The translations under genes and the position numbers were made by a program. The notes beneath the pieces were generated by a model. That model did not search any database and was not told where the DNA came from. It was given only the letters and a program-made list of their open reading frames with translations. Shown here one piece after another: positions 1 through 8,142 of a stretch of 64,000 nucleotides of DNA. Each line of letters opens with the position of its first letter. Within the stretch, counting starts at the first letter, position 1. This DNA comes from Streptomyces piniterrae (GTDB lineage: Bacteria; Actinomycetota; Actinomycetes; Streptomycetales; Streptomycetaceae): positions 1 to 64,000 of the forward strand of contig NZ_SUMB01000014.1 in the NCBI RefSeq assembly GCF_005048155.1. The letters are read 5' to 3'.

Positions 1-105
1 TTTGAGGGGTTAAGGCTCCCAGTAGACGACTGGGTTGATAGGCCAGATATGGAAGCGCCGTAAGGTGTGGAGTTGACTGGTACTAATAGGCCGAGGGCTT
101 GTCCT
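1..105 (+). rRNA. 23S ribosomal RNA, 3' end (partial)
   Basis: The first bases match the conserved 3' terminus of actinobacterial 23S rRNA, including the block ACTGGTACTAATAGGCCGAG at about 76-95. The gene enters from the left edge and only its last ~105 bases are present. The exact 3' end (about 104-105) is inferred from the usual end after GGGCTTGTCC. A 5S gene follows after a ~110-base spacer, as in a normal 16S-23S-5S operon. Confidence 0.93.
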
Positions 106-216
106 CAGTTGCTCGCGTCCACTGTGTGGTTCCCGGGTTGCGAACAGTCGCACCGGTTGAACCAAGTTTCACTTCAATTAACTGAAGAGTGTGCTTGTTC
201 GCTCGAACCCGATTGG

Positions 217-336
217 GTTTCGGTGGTCATAGCGTTAGGGAAACGCCCGGTTACATTCCGAACCCGGAAGCTAAGCCTTTCCGCGCCGATGGTACTGCAG
301 GGGGGACCCTGTGGGAGAGTAGGACGCCGCCGAACA
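217..336 (+). rRNA. 5S ribosomal RNA
   Basis: A complete 5S gene begins at GTTTCGGTGGTCATAGCG, has the conserved core CGCCCGGTTACATTCCGAAC and ends at CGCCGCCGAACA. The 5' GGTGG and 3' CCGCC ends can pair as helix I. It is the last gene of the rRNA operon and is followed by a strong terminator. End points are good to about 3 bases. Confidence 0.96.
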
Positions 337-343
337 ATCTTTC

Positions 344-395
344 AGGACCCCTGGTCCCAGCGTGCATGCTGGGACCAGGGGTCCTTTTTGTTTTT
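344..395 (+). terminator. rRNA operon terminator
   Basis: A perfect 17-bp stem (344-360 with 369-385) around an 8-base loop is followed by a T-rich tail at 384-395. This is a textbook intrinsic terminator directly after the 5S gene. Confidence 0.95.
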
Positions 396-461
396 GCCGA
401 AGCGCGCCGAAGTCGTCGGTGCGTGAGAATGACTGCAGTACCGAAGACAGGAGTCACGTCG

Positions 462-2537
462 ATGTCCACCAACTCTTCCGACGATCGTTGGGAGCGCCGG
501 CCTCAGCGGCGCGACGACGGTGACCGCGGTGGTTTCCGGCGTGATGACCGGGGGCCGCGGCGCGACAACGACCGTGGTGGCCGCCCGTCGGGCGGCGGTG
601 GCGGCTACGCGGGCCGTGACAACCGTGGTGGCGAGCGCGGCGGTTACCGTCGCGATGACCGGCCGTCAGGTGGCGACCGGGGCGGCTTCCGTCGTGACGA
701 CCGGCGGGATGACCGGCGGGACGACCGTGGTGGCGACCGCGGCGGGTTCCGGCGGGATGACCGGCCACGTGGGCCGCGTCGCGATGATGAGCGTGGTGGC
801 GGTTTCCGGCGCGATGACCGTGGTGGGGAGCGTCCCGCGTTCCGTCGGGATGACCGGCGTGATGATCGTCGGGATGAGCGGCCGCGTGGGCCGCGTCGTG
901 AGGATGAGCGTGGTGGGTTCCGGCGTGATGAGCGTCGGGATGATCGTGGTGGTCGGCCGGGTGGCGGTCGTGGTGGTTACGGCGGGCGTGACGACCGTGG
1001 CGGTGAGCGCGGTGGTGACCGTGGCGGGTTCCGTCGCGATGACCGGCGCGATGATCGTCGTGATGACCGTGGCGGTGACCGGGGTGGCTTCCGCCGTGAT
1101 GACCGTGGTGGGGAGCGTCCCGCGTTCCGTCGGGATGACCGGCGTGATGATCGTCGGGATGAGCGGCCGCGTGGGCCGCGTCGTGAGGATGAGCGTGGTG
1201 GGTTCCGGCGTGATGAGCGTCGGGATGATCGTGGTGGTCGGCCGGGTGGCGGTCGTGGTGGTTACGGCGGGCGTGACGACCGTGGCGGTGAGCGCGGTGG
1301 TGACCGTGGCGGGTTCCGTCGCGATGACCGGCGCGATGATCGTCGTGATGACCGTGGCGGTGACCGGGGTGGCTTCCGCCGCGATGACCGCGGTGGCGAG
1401 CGTCCCGCGTTCCGTCGCGACGACCGGCGGGACGATCGTCGGGATGACCGCGGTGGCGACCGTGGCGGGTTCCGGCGGGATGAGCGCAGGGACGACCGCG
1501 GTGGGTTCCGGCGGGATGAGCGCAGGGACGACCGCGGTGGGTTCCGGCGGGACGACCGTGGGGGACGTCGGCCGTACGGTGGCGGGCGTGGGCGGGATGA
1601 CCGTCGCGACGACCGCCGTGACGACCGGCGCGACCGGGACCGGGAGCCGATCAAGCGGCTGCCGATTCCGGAGGACGTCACCGGTGAGGAGATCGACAAG
1701 GATGTGCGGCAGGAACTGCTGAGCCTGCCGAAGACGCTCGCCGAGGATGTCGCCAAGAACCTGGTGATGGTGGCGAAGCTGCTCGACGAGGAGCCGGAGA
1801 GGGCGTACGGGTACTCGCGGGTGGCGCTGCGGCTGGCGTCCAGGGTCGCGGCGGTGCGTGAGGCCGCCGGCTTCGCGGCGTACGCGGTCGGCAAGTACAG
1901 CGAGGCGCTGGCCGAGTTCCGCGCCGCGCGGCGGATGAACGGCGGCGTGGAGCTGTGGCCCGTCATGGCGGACTGCGAGCGCGGTCTCGGCCGTCCTGAG
2001 AAGGCGCTGGCGATGGCCGGTGAGCCCGAGGTGCAGAAGCTGGACCGAGCCGGGCAGGTCGAGATGCGGCTGGTCGCGGCGGGTGCCCGTCGGGACATGG
2101 GCCAGGCGGACGCGGCGGTGGTGACGCTGCAGAGCCCCGAGCTGGCGTCGAACGCCGTGCACCCGTGGACGGCGCGGCTGCGGTACGCGTACGCGGACGC
2201 GCTGCTGGAGGTCGGGCGCGAGGACGAGGCGCGCGACTGGTTCGCGAAGGCGCTGGAGGCGGACCAGGGCGGTACGACGGATGCCTCGGACCGGCTTGCG
2301 GAGCTGGACGGCGTGGAGTTCACCGATGCGCTGGAGGACGCTGACGAGGTCGACGAGATCGATGAGATCGAGGAGATCGAGGAGATCGAGGAAGCGGATG
2401 AGGTGGACGAGACGGATGAGGGCAGCCGTGGGGTTGTGGTGTCGCCCGTCGAGGATGATGTCGATGTGACCGATGAAGTCGTCGATGTCGATGTCGATGA
2501 CGCCGACGCGGATGTGGAGCGGCCTGAGAAGGGCTGA
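462..2537 (+). CDS. Arg/Asp/Gly-repeat protein with TPR-like domain and acidic tail
   Basis: The 691-residue product has three blocks. Residues ~5-395 are almost only Arg, Asp, Gly, Glu and Phe/Tyr in units such as RRDDRGG and GGFRRDD. Residues ~400-620 are a helical, Ala/Leu-rich domain resembling tetratricopeptide repeats (for example GKYSEALAEFRAARR and GREDEARDWFAKALEAD). The last ~70 residues are highly acidic (repeated DE/EIEE). ATG 462 was chosen because GACAGGAG lies just upstream; open frame further upstream crosses the 5S terminator. The function is unknown. RGG-like low complexity suggests RNA or protein condensate binding, which is inference. Part of the repeat region is a near-identical 285-bp DNA duplication. 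The same bias leaves long spurious open frames on both strands. Confidence 0.9.
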   Translation: MSTNSSDDRWERRPQRRDDGDRGGFRRDDRGPRRDNDRGGRPSGGGGGYAGRDNRGGERGGYRRDDRPSGGDRGGFRRDDRRDDRRDDRGGDRGGFRRDDRPRGPRRDDERGGGFRRDDRGGERPAFRRDDRRDDRRDERPRGPRREDERGGFRRDERRDDRGGRPGGGRGGYGGRDDRGGERGGDRGGFRRDDRRDDRRDDRGGDRGGFRRDDRGGERPAFRRDDRRDDRRDERPRGPRREDERGGFRRDERRDDRGGRPGGGRGGYGGRDDRGGERGGDRGGFRRDDRRDDRRDDRGGDRGGFRRDDRGGERPAFRRDDRRDDRRDDRGGDRGGFRRDERRDDRGGFRRDERRDDRGGFRRDDRGGRRPYGGGRGRDDRRDDRRDDRRDRDREPIKRLPIPEDVTGEEIDKDVRQELLSLPKTLAEDVAKNLVMVAKLLDEEPERAYGYSRVALRLASRVAAVREAAGFAAYAVGKYSEALAEFRAARRMNGGVELWPVMADCERGLGRPEKALAMAGEPEVQKLDRAGQVEMRLVAAGARRDMGQADAAVVTLQSPELASNAVHPWTARLRYAYADALLEVGREDEARDWFAKALEADQGGTTDASDRLAELDGVEFTDALEDADEVDEIDEIEEIEEIEEADEVDETDEGSRGVVVSPVEDDVDVTDEVVDVDVDDADADVERPEKG
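813..1382 (+). repeat. Two near-identical 285-bp tandem repeats inside the RDD gene
   Basis: Copy 1 is 813-1097 and copy 2 is 1098-1382; each encodes the same 95 residues starting DDRGGERPAFRR. The unit is a multiple of three, so the frame is kept. A third, diverged and truncated copy begins at 1383 (DDRGGERPAFRRDD again, then shorter units). This points to recent unequal recombination or slippage within an already repetitive region. Confidence 0.9.
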
Positions 2538-2551
2538 GCCACGGTGACGTG

Positions 2552-2590
2552 ACGAAGGGCGGGATCCCCGGTGGGGGTCCCGCCCTTCGT
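2552..2590. terminator. Bidirectional terminator between the RDD gene and desD
   Basis: Thirteen bases at 2552-2564 pair perfectly with 2578-2590, extended by a CCCC/GGGG inner stem. It lies between two convergent genes and so could end both transcripts. There is no strong U tract, which is common in streptomycetes. Confidence 0.8.
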
Positions 2591-2604
2591 CGTTTGTGGG
2601 GCAG

Positions 2605-4410
2605 TCAGCTGGTGGGGGCGTAACGGGCCAGGGGGTTGCGGAGGGTGCCGATGAGCTGGAGGGCGCCGGCCGGGTCCTGGAGGTCGACCATCTGCTGGTT
2701 GTTGCGCAGCTGGAGGCGGTTCAGGCAGGAGAGCGCGAACTCCTCGGTGAACAGGTCGTATTGGGCGAACTTGTCGGCGAGGTGGGGGACGGACGCCTGG
2801 TAGTCGGTGACGCAGGCGGCGACCGTGCGCCAGAAGGTGTCCTCGTCGAGGATGCCGAGGCCGTCGAGGGTGCCGTTGAGGAAGCGGAAGAAGCAGTCGA
2901 AGACGTCGGTGAAGACGGAGAGGAGCTTCTTGTCCTCGGGGACGTCGGCGCGGATGCGTTCGACGGTGGGGGGCAGGACCGCGTCGGGGTCCATGACCGC
3001 GATCTCCTCCGCGATGTCCTTGAAGATCGCGCGCTGTACGGTGCCGTCCTCGATGACCAGGATGACGTTCTCGCCGTGTGGCATGAAGACCAGGTCGTAG
3101 GCGTAGAAGGCGTGGAGTACGGGTGTCAGATAGGCGTCGAGGTAGCGGCGGAGCCAGGTGGCGGGGGCCAGGCCGGATTCCTCGATGAGGGCGGCGGCGA
3201 GGGAGTTGCCGTCGCCGTCGACGTGCAGGAGCGACGCCATGGTGGCCAGGCGCTGGCCGGGTTCGAGGGTGGGCACGGGGCTTTCGCGCCACAGGGCGGC
3301 GAGCATCTTCAGATACGGGGAGCCCTTGGTGGTGGCGGCCTCGTACTGCCGGTGGTGGTAGCCGATCGCGGCGCGCTCGCGGATGATCGAGAAGCGGGCG
3401 GCCCGGAAGGTGTCGTCGGCGGCGATGAGGCGGGCCAGCCAGTCGTTGATGGCGGGGGTGGCCTCCATGTAGGAGGCGGACAGGCCGCGCATAAAGCCCA
3501 TGTTGAGGACGGACAGGGCTGTTTTGACGTAGTGCTTGGCGGGGCTGGTGGTGTTGAAGAAGGTGCGGATGGACTGCTGGGCGAGGTAGTCGTCGCCGCC
3601 GGGGCCCAGGCACACCAGGCGCTGCTGGGCGACCTCGGCGGCGAAGGTGACGGAGAGCTTGTTCCACCACTGCCAGGGGTGGGTGGGGATGAGGTGGTAG
3701 TCGGCGAGGTCGAGGCCGAGGTCGGCGAGGGTGGCCGCGAAGCGGTCGAGGGTCGCCTCGTCGAGTTCCTCGCGGATGAGGGTGTCGTAGTCGAGTCCTG
3801 CGCCCGCGGTGAAGGTGGAGTGGTCGCGGCGGGCGGCGAGCCAGATGAGCCGGAGGGGGCTCGCGGCCTCGGGGGCGTAGGCGTGGTACTCGTGTATGCC
3901 GAAGCCGAGGCGGCCGTTGTTGGCGACGAAGCAGGGGTGGCCCTCGGTCATACCGGTCTCGATGGCCTGGAAGCCGGACTTGGTGAGTTCGGCGGCGCTG
4001 GGCTGCTCGGCGGCGAGTTTGTAGGCGGTGCCGGAGAGGGTGGAGCTGATCTCTTCGAGGTAGACCGGGAGGATCTCCTCGCCCAGGGCCAGGGAGCCGC
4101 GGAGTTCGATGAAGAACTCGATGGCGTCCAGGGGGAGTTCGGTGTGGTCGCGGTGGCGGGTGATGCTGTCGGCGTCGACCTGCCAGTGGTCCAGGGTCTG
4201 TCTGCGGGCGGCGAAGCGGTATTCGGTTGCGCCGTCGTCGCTGCGTACGGAGTAGTGGCCGTCCTGCGGCAGCCGCTTCGGGGTGAGCAGCCGCTCATGG
4301 GCGAACTCGGCGAGTGCCTTGCGTACCAGGAGGCGGTTGGCCCTGGCCCACAGGGCCGGGGTGAGGTGGGCGACGGCGGCCTGGGCGGTGTGCTGGGTGC
4401 CGGCGGTCAT
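2605..4410 (-). CDS. desD: Desferrioxamine-type siderophore synthetase (NIS synthetase)
   Basis: The 601-residue protein belongs to the IucA/IucC family of NRPS-independent siderophore synthetases. These use ATP to couple N-succinyl/acetyl-N-hydroxycadaverine units into linear and cyclic ferrioxamines. Visible motifs: GHPCFVANNGRLGFG (~190-205), HPWQWW (~255), SPAKHYVKTALSVLNMGF (~290-310), and a C-terminal FhuF-like part with MPHGENVILVIEDG (~450). Length is normal for DesD. It is the last gene of the desABCD operon, and its ATG overlaps the desC stop by 3 bases. Control is expected from the iron box upstream of desA. The exact product, ferrioxamine B or E, cannot be read from sequence. Confidence 0.93.
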   Translation of the reverse strand: MTAGTQHTAQAAVAHLTPALWARANRLLVRKALAEFAHERLLTPKRLPQDGHYSVRSDDGATEYRFAARRQTLDHWQVDADSITRHRDHTELPLDAIEFFIELRGSLALGEEILPVYLEEISSTLSGTAYKLAAEQPSAAELTKSGFQAIETGMTEGHPCFVANNGRLGFGIHEYHAYAPEAASPLRLIWLAARRDHSTFTAGAGLDYDTLIREELDEATLDRFAATLADLGLDLADYHLIPTHPWQWWNKLSVTFAAEVAQQRLVCLGPGGDDYLAQQSIRTFFNTTSPAKHYVKTALSVLNMGFMRGLSASYMEATPAINDWLARLIAADDTFRAARFSIIRERAAIGYHHRQYEAATTKGSPYLKMLAALWRESPVPTLEPGQRLATMASLLHVDGDGNSLAAALIEESGLAPATWLRRYLDAYLTPVLHAFYAYDLVFMPHGENVILVIEDGTVQRAIFKDIAEEIAVMDPDAVLPPTVERIRADVPEDKKLLSVFTDVFDCFFRFLNGTLDGLGILDEDTFWRTVAACVTDYQASVPHLADKFAQYDLFTEEFALSCLNRLQLRNNQQMVDLQDPAGALQLIGTLRNPLARYAPTS

Positions 4411-4973
4411 CGGTGGTCTCCTCGGGTGGCCAGGAACTGGTCGCGGGTGCAGGTGCTGAGGTAGGCGTCTTTGGAGGGGAGGGAGACGGTGCGGACGACC
4501 TCGAAGCCGACGGCTTCGTTGAGGGCGTGCACCGCGGTGTTCCGGGCGTCGGGCTCGACGACGACACGGCGGGTGGCCGGGTCGTCGAAGAGCATCTCCA
4601 TGACGGTGGTGATGACGGCGAGGGTGAAGCCGCGTACGGGGGTGTCGGTGGGGGCGGAGAGGAAGTGCATGCCGACGTCGCCGGGCTCGGCGGCGTGGAT
4701 GCCGACCAGTTCGCGGTGGGCCGGGTCGTAGCGCTCCACGAGGAAGGCCGGGGTGCCGTTGTGCAGCCCGATGAAGGCGTCGTGGAACGGGTCGGCGGCT
4801 ATCCGCGTGAACTCTTTCTCGACCGCGGCGAGGTCATGGTCCTGCATCAGCCAGAAGACGGCTTTGGGGTGGGTGACCCAGCCGTGCAGCAGCTCGGCGT
4901 CGGCGGGTGGGTCGACGGGGCGTACGGAGAACTCCCCGAGCGCGGGGTCGGTGCGGGTGAAGAGGGTGGTCAT
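4407..4973 (-). CDS. desC: N-hydroxycadaverine acyltransferase (GNAT-like)
   Basis: This 188-residue acyltransferase resembles the AlcB/IucB group that acylates hydroxylated diamines from acetyl-, succinyl- or related acyl-CoA. A region rich in family-like residues is GIHAAEPGDVGMHFLSAP (~95-112), followed by a predicted CoA-binding helix region. The ATG at 4973 overlaps the stop of desB (ATGA arrangement), and its own stop overlaps the desD start, so the three are translationally coupled. The assignment rests on both motifs and operon position. The open frame continues upstream of ATG 4973, but that part overlaps desB out of frame. Confidence 0.9.
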   Translation of the reverse strand: MTTLFTRTDPALGEFSVRPVDPPADAELLHGWVTHPKAVFWLMQDHDLAAVEKEFTRIAADPFHDAFIGLHNGTPAFLVERYDPAHRELVGIHAAEPGDVGMHFLSAPTDTPVRGFTLAVITTVMEMLFDDPATRRVVVEPDARNTAVHALNEAVGFEVVRTVSLPSKDAYLSTCTRDQFLATRGDHR

Positions 4974-6289
4974 GCGGGGATCTCCATGAGGTGGTGCCGG
5001 CCGGCCGGGGCGGCGAACTCCTGGAAGGCGATGGCCTTTTCGACCGGGTAGTACTCGCGGCCGAGCAGCTCGCGGATGAGGCACGAGTTGCGGTACGCGG
5101 CCATGCCGAGGTCGGGGGTGACGAAGCCGTGGGTGTGCAGCTCGGCGTTCTGCACGTAGATGCCGTGGCCTGTGGTGTCGATGCTGTAGTTGCGGGCCAC
5201 GTCGTAGCGGCCGGCGTCGTCCCAGGCGATGCGGTCGTGGAGCGGGGCGAGGAAGTCCGGGGTGCGGTAGCGGTATCCGGTGGCGAGGATCAGTCCCTGG
5301 GTGTCGAGGGAGAAGTCCTGGCCCTGTTCCTCCTGGCGCAGGCCGAGGGTGTAGGTGCCGGTGGTCTCGTCGTAACCGGCCTGGTGGAGCGCGGTGTTGG
5401 TGAGCAGCCGGGTGGGGACGGGGCCGGCCAGGTTCTTCTGGTAGAGCAGGTCGAAGATGTCGTTGATCAGCTCGGAGTCGATGCCCTTGTAGAGGTTCTT
5501 GTGCTCGGCGGTGAGCCGGTCGCGGGTGGCCGCGGGGAGGGCGTGGAAGTAGTCGACGTACTCCGGTGAGGTCATCTCCAGCGTGAGCTTGGTGTATTCG
5601 AGGGGGAAGAAGCGGGGGGAGCGGGTGGCCCAGGTCAGGTGGTAGCCGTGGCTGTCGATGTCCTGGAGGAGGTCGTAGTAGACCTCGGCCGCGCTCTGGC
5701 CGCTGCCGACGATGGTGATGCTGTCCTTGGCCTGGAGGGTGGCCTTGGCGTCCAGATAGTCGGCGTTGTGCAGCAGGTCGCCGCCCAGGCCCCGGCAGGC
5801 TTCGGGGAGGTGCGGCGGGGTGCCGGTGCCAAGGACGATCTTGCGGGCGCGGAAGGTCTTCCGTTCGCCGGTCGGCAGCTGCTCGGCGTGCACGACGTAC
5901 AGCTCGTCGGTCTCGTCGTACTCGACGGTGGTGACCTGGTGGGCGAAGCGGATGCTGTCGAGTTTGCCGGCCGCCCAGCGGCAGTAGTCGTTGAACTCGG
6001 CGCGCAGCGGATAGAAGCTCTCGCGGATGTAGAACGAGTACAGCCGCCCCGATTCCTTGAGGTAGTTGAGGAAGGAGAAGGGGGAGGTGGGGTCGGCGAG
6101 GGTGACGAGGTCGGCCATGAACGGCACCTGGAGGGTGCTGCTGTCCAGCATCATGCCGGGGTGCCAGTCGAAGGACGCCTTGTTGTCCAGGAACAGGCCG
6201 TCGAGTCCGTCGATCGGTTCGGTGAGGCAGGCCAGGCCCAGGTTGAAGGGGCCGAGGCCGATGGCGATGAAGTCGTATGGGGCGGACAC
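4970..6289 (-). CDS. desB: Cadaverine N-monooxygenase (lysine N6-hydroxylase family)
   Basis: This 439-residue flavin- and NADPH-dependent N-monooxygenase should hydroxylate cadaverine, the second step of desferrioxamine synthesis. Motifs: FAD-binding GLGPFNLGLA at 11-20, substrate-region WHPGMMLDSSTLQ (~42-54), NADPH-binding VGSGQSAAE at 194-202, and LATGYRYRTP near residue ~335. The start is GTG 6289 with GGAG eight bases upstream. It lies 50 bp after desA and overlaps desC, so the genes are co-transcribed. Confidence 0.94.
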   Translation of the reverse strand: MSAPYDFIAIGLGPFNLGLACLTEPIDGLDGLFLDNKASFDWHPGMMLDSSTLQVPFMADLVTLADPTSPFSFLNYLKESGRLYSFYIRESFYPLRAEFNDYCRWAAGKLDSIRFAHQVTTVEYDETDELYVVHAEQLPTGERKTFRARKIVLGTGTPPHLPEACRGLGGDLLHNADYLDAKATLQAKDSITIVGSGQSAAEVYYDLLQDIDSHGYHLTWATRSPRFFPLEYTKLTLEMTSPEYVDYFHALPAATRDRLTAEHKNLYKGIDSELINDIFDLLYQKNLAGPVPTRLLTNTALHQAGYDETTGTYTLGLRQEEQGQDFSLDTQGLILATGYRYRTPDFLAPLHDRIAWDDAGRYDVARNYSIDTTGHGIYVQNAELHTHGFVTPDLGMAAYRNSCLIRELLGREYYPVEKAIAFQEFAAPAGRHHLMEIPA

Positions 6290-6339
6290 GAGGGGGTCTC
6301 CGATGGGGGGTGACTGCGAAAGAGGGGGCTACGGGGGAG

Positions 6340-7962
6340 TCAGCGGGCGCTGAGCGCCGGCTCGGGCTGCTCGGCCAGGTAGCTGCCGGCGTGCTCGGCG
6401 ATCAGGTCGAGGACGGTGGCGATGTCCTCCAGCGTGGTCTCCGGGTTGAGCAGGGTGAACTTGAGGTAGTGGCGGCCGTCGACGACGGTGCCCGCGACGA
6501 TCGCGTCGCCGGACGCGAACAGGGCTTCCCTGGCGTGCAGGTTGACGCGGTCGCTGAGCTGCGGGTCCCGGTCGGCGCTGGGGACGTAGCGGAAGACCAG
6601 GGTGCTGAGCTGGGGTTCGACGACGACCTCGAAGCGGGGGTCGTCGTGCAGGAGTTTCCAGGCGTCCGCGGCCCGGTCGATGACCTCGTCGAAGAGCTCG
6701 CCGACGGCCTTGGCGCCCATGGTGCGCAGCGTCAGCCAGAGCTTGAGGGCGTCGAAGCGGCGGGTGGTCTGGATCGACTTGTCGACCTGGTTGGGGATAC
6801 GCTTTTCGGCCATCCGGCGGGGGTTGAGATAGTCCGCGTGATACGTCACATGCCGCAGGGTGGCGTGGTCGCGGACAAGGATGGCGCTCGAACTGACCGG
6901 CTGGAAGAAGGACTTGTGGTAGTCGACGGTCACCGAGTCGGCGCGTTCGATGCCGGTCAGCAGCTCGCGGCGGCGGGAGACCAGCAGGCCGCAGCCGTAC
7001 GCGGCGTCGACATGCATCCAGGCGTCGTGCCGGGCGCACAGGTCGGCGATCTCGGGCAGCGGGTCGATGCTGCCGAAGTCGGTGGTGCCGGCGGTGGCGA
7101 CGACGGCCATGGGTATCAGCCCGTCGCGGTGGCAGCGTGCCAGTTCGGCGGCCAGGTCGGTGGTGCGTATCCGCCGGTTCTCGTCGCAGCGGACGGAGAT
7201 CACGGACTCGGGGCCCATGCCGAGCAGGGTGGCCGACTTCTGGATGCTGAAGTGGCTGCACTCGGAGGTGAGGATGCGCAGCCGGGGCAGGACATCAGCG
7301 CGCCGGGCGGCCGTCCGCGCGCCCTCGCGGGTCAGCTCCCGGCGGCATGCCTCGTCCCGGGCGAGCAGCATGGCCTGGAGGTTGGACTGGCTGCCGCCGC
7401 TGGTGAAGATGCCGTCGGCGCGCTCCCCGAGGCCGATCCGGCGGGCCGTCCAGTCGATCAGCCGCCGCTCGATGAGGGTGCCGCCGGCGCTCTGGTCCCA
7501 GGTGTCCAGGGAGGAGTTGACGGCGGAGAGCACCGCCTCGCCGACGAGGGCGGGGATCACCACGGGGCAGTTGAGGTGCGCGAGGTAGCGCGGGTGGTGG
7601 AAGTAGACGGCGTCGCGGAGGTAGACGTCCTCCAGTTCGTCGAGCGCGGCGGCCGGGTCGTGCAGCGGCGCTTCGAGGTCGATCGCGGCGACGGCCGGGG
7701 TGAGGCCGTCGACCGAGATTCCGGTGAACGGGCGGTCGGTGGCGGCGATTTTGGCGGTCACCCGCTCGACGCTTTCGGTGACCGCGCCGCGGTAACGCTC
7801 GGCCGTGCCGTTGTTGAGGAGATATGTCCTGCTGTCGGCCGGCTCGGAGGCAGGGCTTTCGGCCGGATCTTCCCCGGTCGCTGCGCTGACTCTGGCGTGA
7901 TGTGTCGCCCCCGTGGTGCGGGTGGTCGACGGGTCCTCGGCGGGGTGCGCGAGGAGGCTCAT
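6340..7962 (-). CDS. desA: PLP-dependent lysine decarboxylase, first step of desferrioxamine synthesis
   Basis: The 540-residue group II PLP decarboxylase should convert lysine to cadaverine. Motifs: FTSGGSQSN (~186-194), HVDAAYG at 317-323, and the PLP lysine in DYHK at 347-350. The conserved core starts near residue 46 (SRTYLLNNGTAERYRG), so ~45 residues of Ser/Thr/Ala-rich sequence precede it. ATG 7962 has a good GGGAGG ribosome-binding site and no better internal start is obvious. It is the first gene of the des operon. A 19-bp iron box lies 88-106 bases upstream, implying repression by iron-loaded DmdR. Confidence 0.94.
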   Translation of the reverse strand: MSLLAHPAEDPSTTRTTGATHHARVSAATGEDPAESPASEPADSRTYLLNNGTAERYRGAVTESVERVTAKIAATDRPFTGISVDGLTPAVAAIDLEAPLHDPAAALDELEDVYLRDAVYFHHPRYLAHLNCPVVIPALVGEAVLSAVNSSLDTWDQSAGGTLIERRLIDWTARRIGLGERADGIFTSGGSQSNLQAMLLARDEACRRELTREGARTAARRADVLPRLRILTSECSHFSIQKSATLLGMGPESVISVRCDENRRIRTTDLAAELARCHRDGLIPMAVVATAGTTDFGSIDPLPEIADLCARHDAWMHVDAAYGCGLLVSRRRELLTGIERADSVTVDYHKSFFQPVSSSAILVRDHATLRHVTYHADYLNPRRMAEKRIPNQVDKSIQTTRRFDALKLWLTLRTMGAKAVGELFDEVIDRAADAWKLLHDDPRFEVVVEPQLSTLVFRYVPSADRDPQLSDRVNLHAREALFASGDAIVAGTVVDGRHYLKFTLLNPETTLEDIATVLDLIAEHAGSYLAEQPEPALSAR

Positions 7963-8049
7963 GAAGGTGCCCTCCCTGGTGCGGAGTTGGCCACGTCCTG
8001 CGCAGGCAGAGGTGTGCGCAGGGGCGGGGAGACCCGCCCGGCGACGTAG

Positions 8050-8068
8050 TGAGGTAAGCCTAACCTAA
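8050..8068 (-). promoter_or_regulatory. Iron box (DmdR/IdeR-type operator) upstream of desA
   Basis: Read on the minus strand the site is TTAGGTTAGGCTTACCTCA, matching the streptomycete iron box TTAGGTTAGGCTCACCTAA at 17 of 19 positions. It is about 90 bases upstream of the desA ATG. In Streptomyces such boxes are bound by the Fe(II)-dependent repressors DmdR1/2 (established). Its role here is inferred from position and match. Confidence 0.9.
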
Positions 8069-8093
8069 CTAACTCCGGAGAAGGGTGCGGGGT

Positions 8094-8129
8094 GCCCGCG
8101 GAGGGCCGTCGGGCAGGGCCTCCGCGGGC
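8094..8129 (-). terminator. Terminator after the DUF1015 gene, upstream of the desA iron box
   Basis: An 11-bp perfect stem (8094-8104 with 8119-8129) lies 14 bases past the DUF1015 stop, in the direction of desA. It would insulate the iron-regulated des promoter from read-through. Confidence 0.7.
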
Positions 8130-8142
8130 GGATGGGGCGGGT

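Noticed and set aside
189..461. Upstream extension of the RDD gene frame into the 5S rRNA
   Set aside because: It would translate rRNA and a terminator. ATG 462 with a proper ribosome-binding site is the sensible start.
520..2162. Long open frames on both strands across the RDD repeat region, encoding Val/Thr/Met- or Ile/Thr/Pro-rich products
   Set aside because: They mirror the Arg/Asp/Gly codon bias of the real gene, have no ribosome-binding sites or domain motifs, and overlap completely.
2596..6313. Large plus-strand open frames opposite desD, desC and desB
   Set aside because: Gly/Val/Glu-rich antisense shadows of G+C-rich genes. The minus-strand products have clear family motifs and coupled starts.
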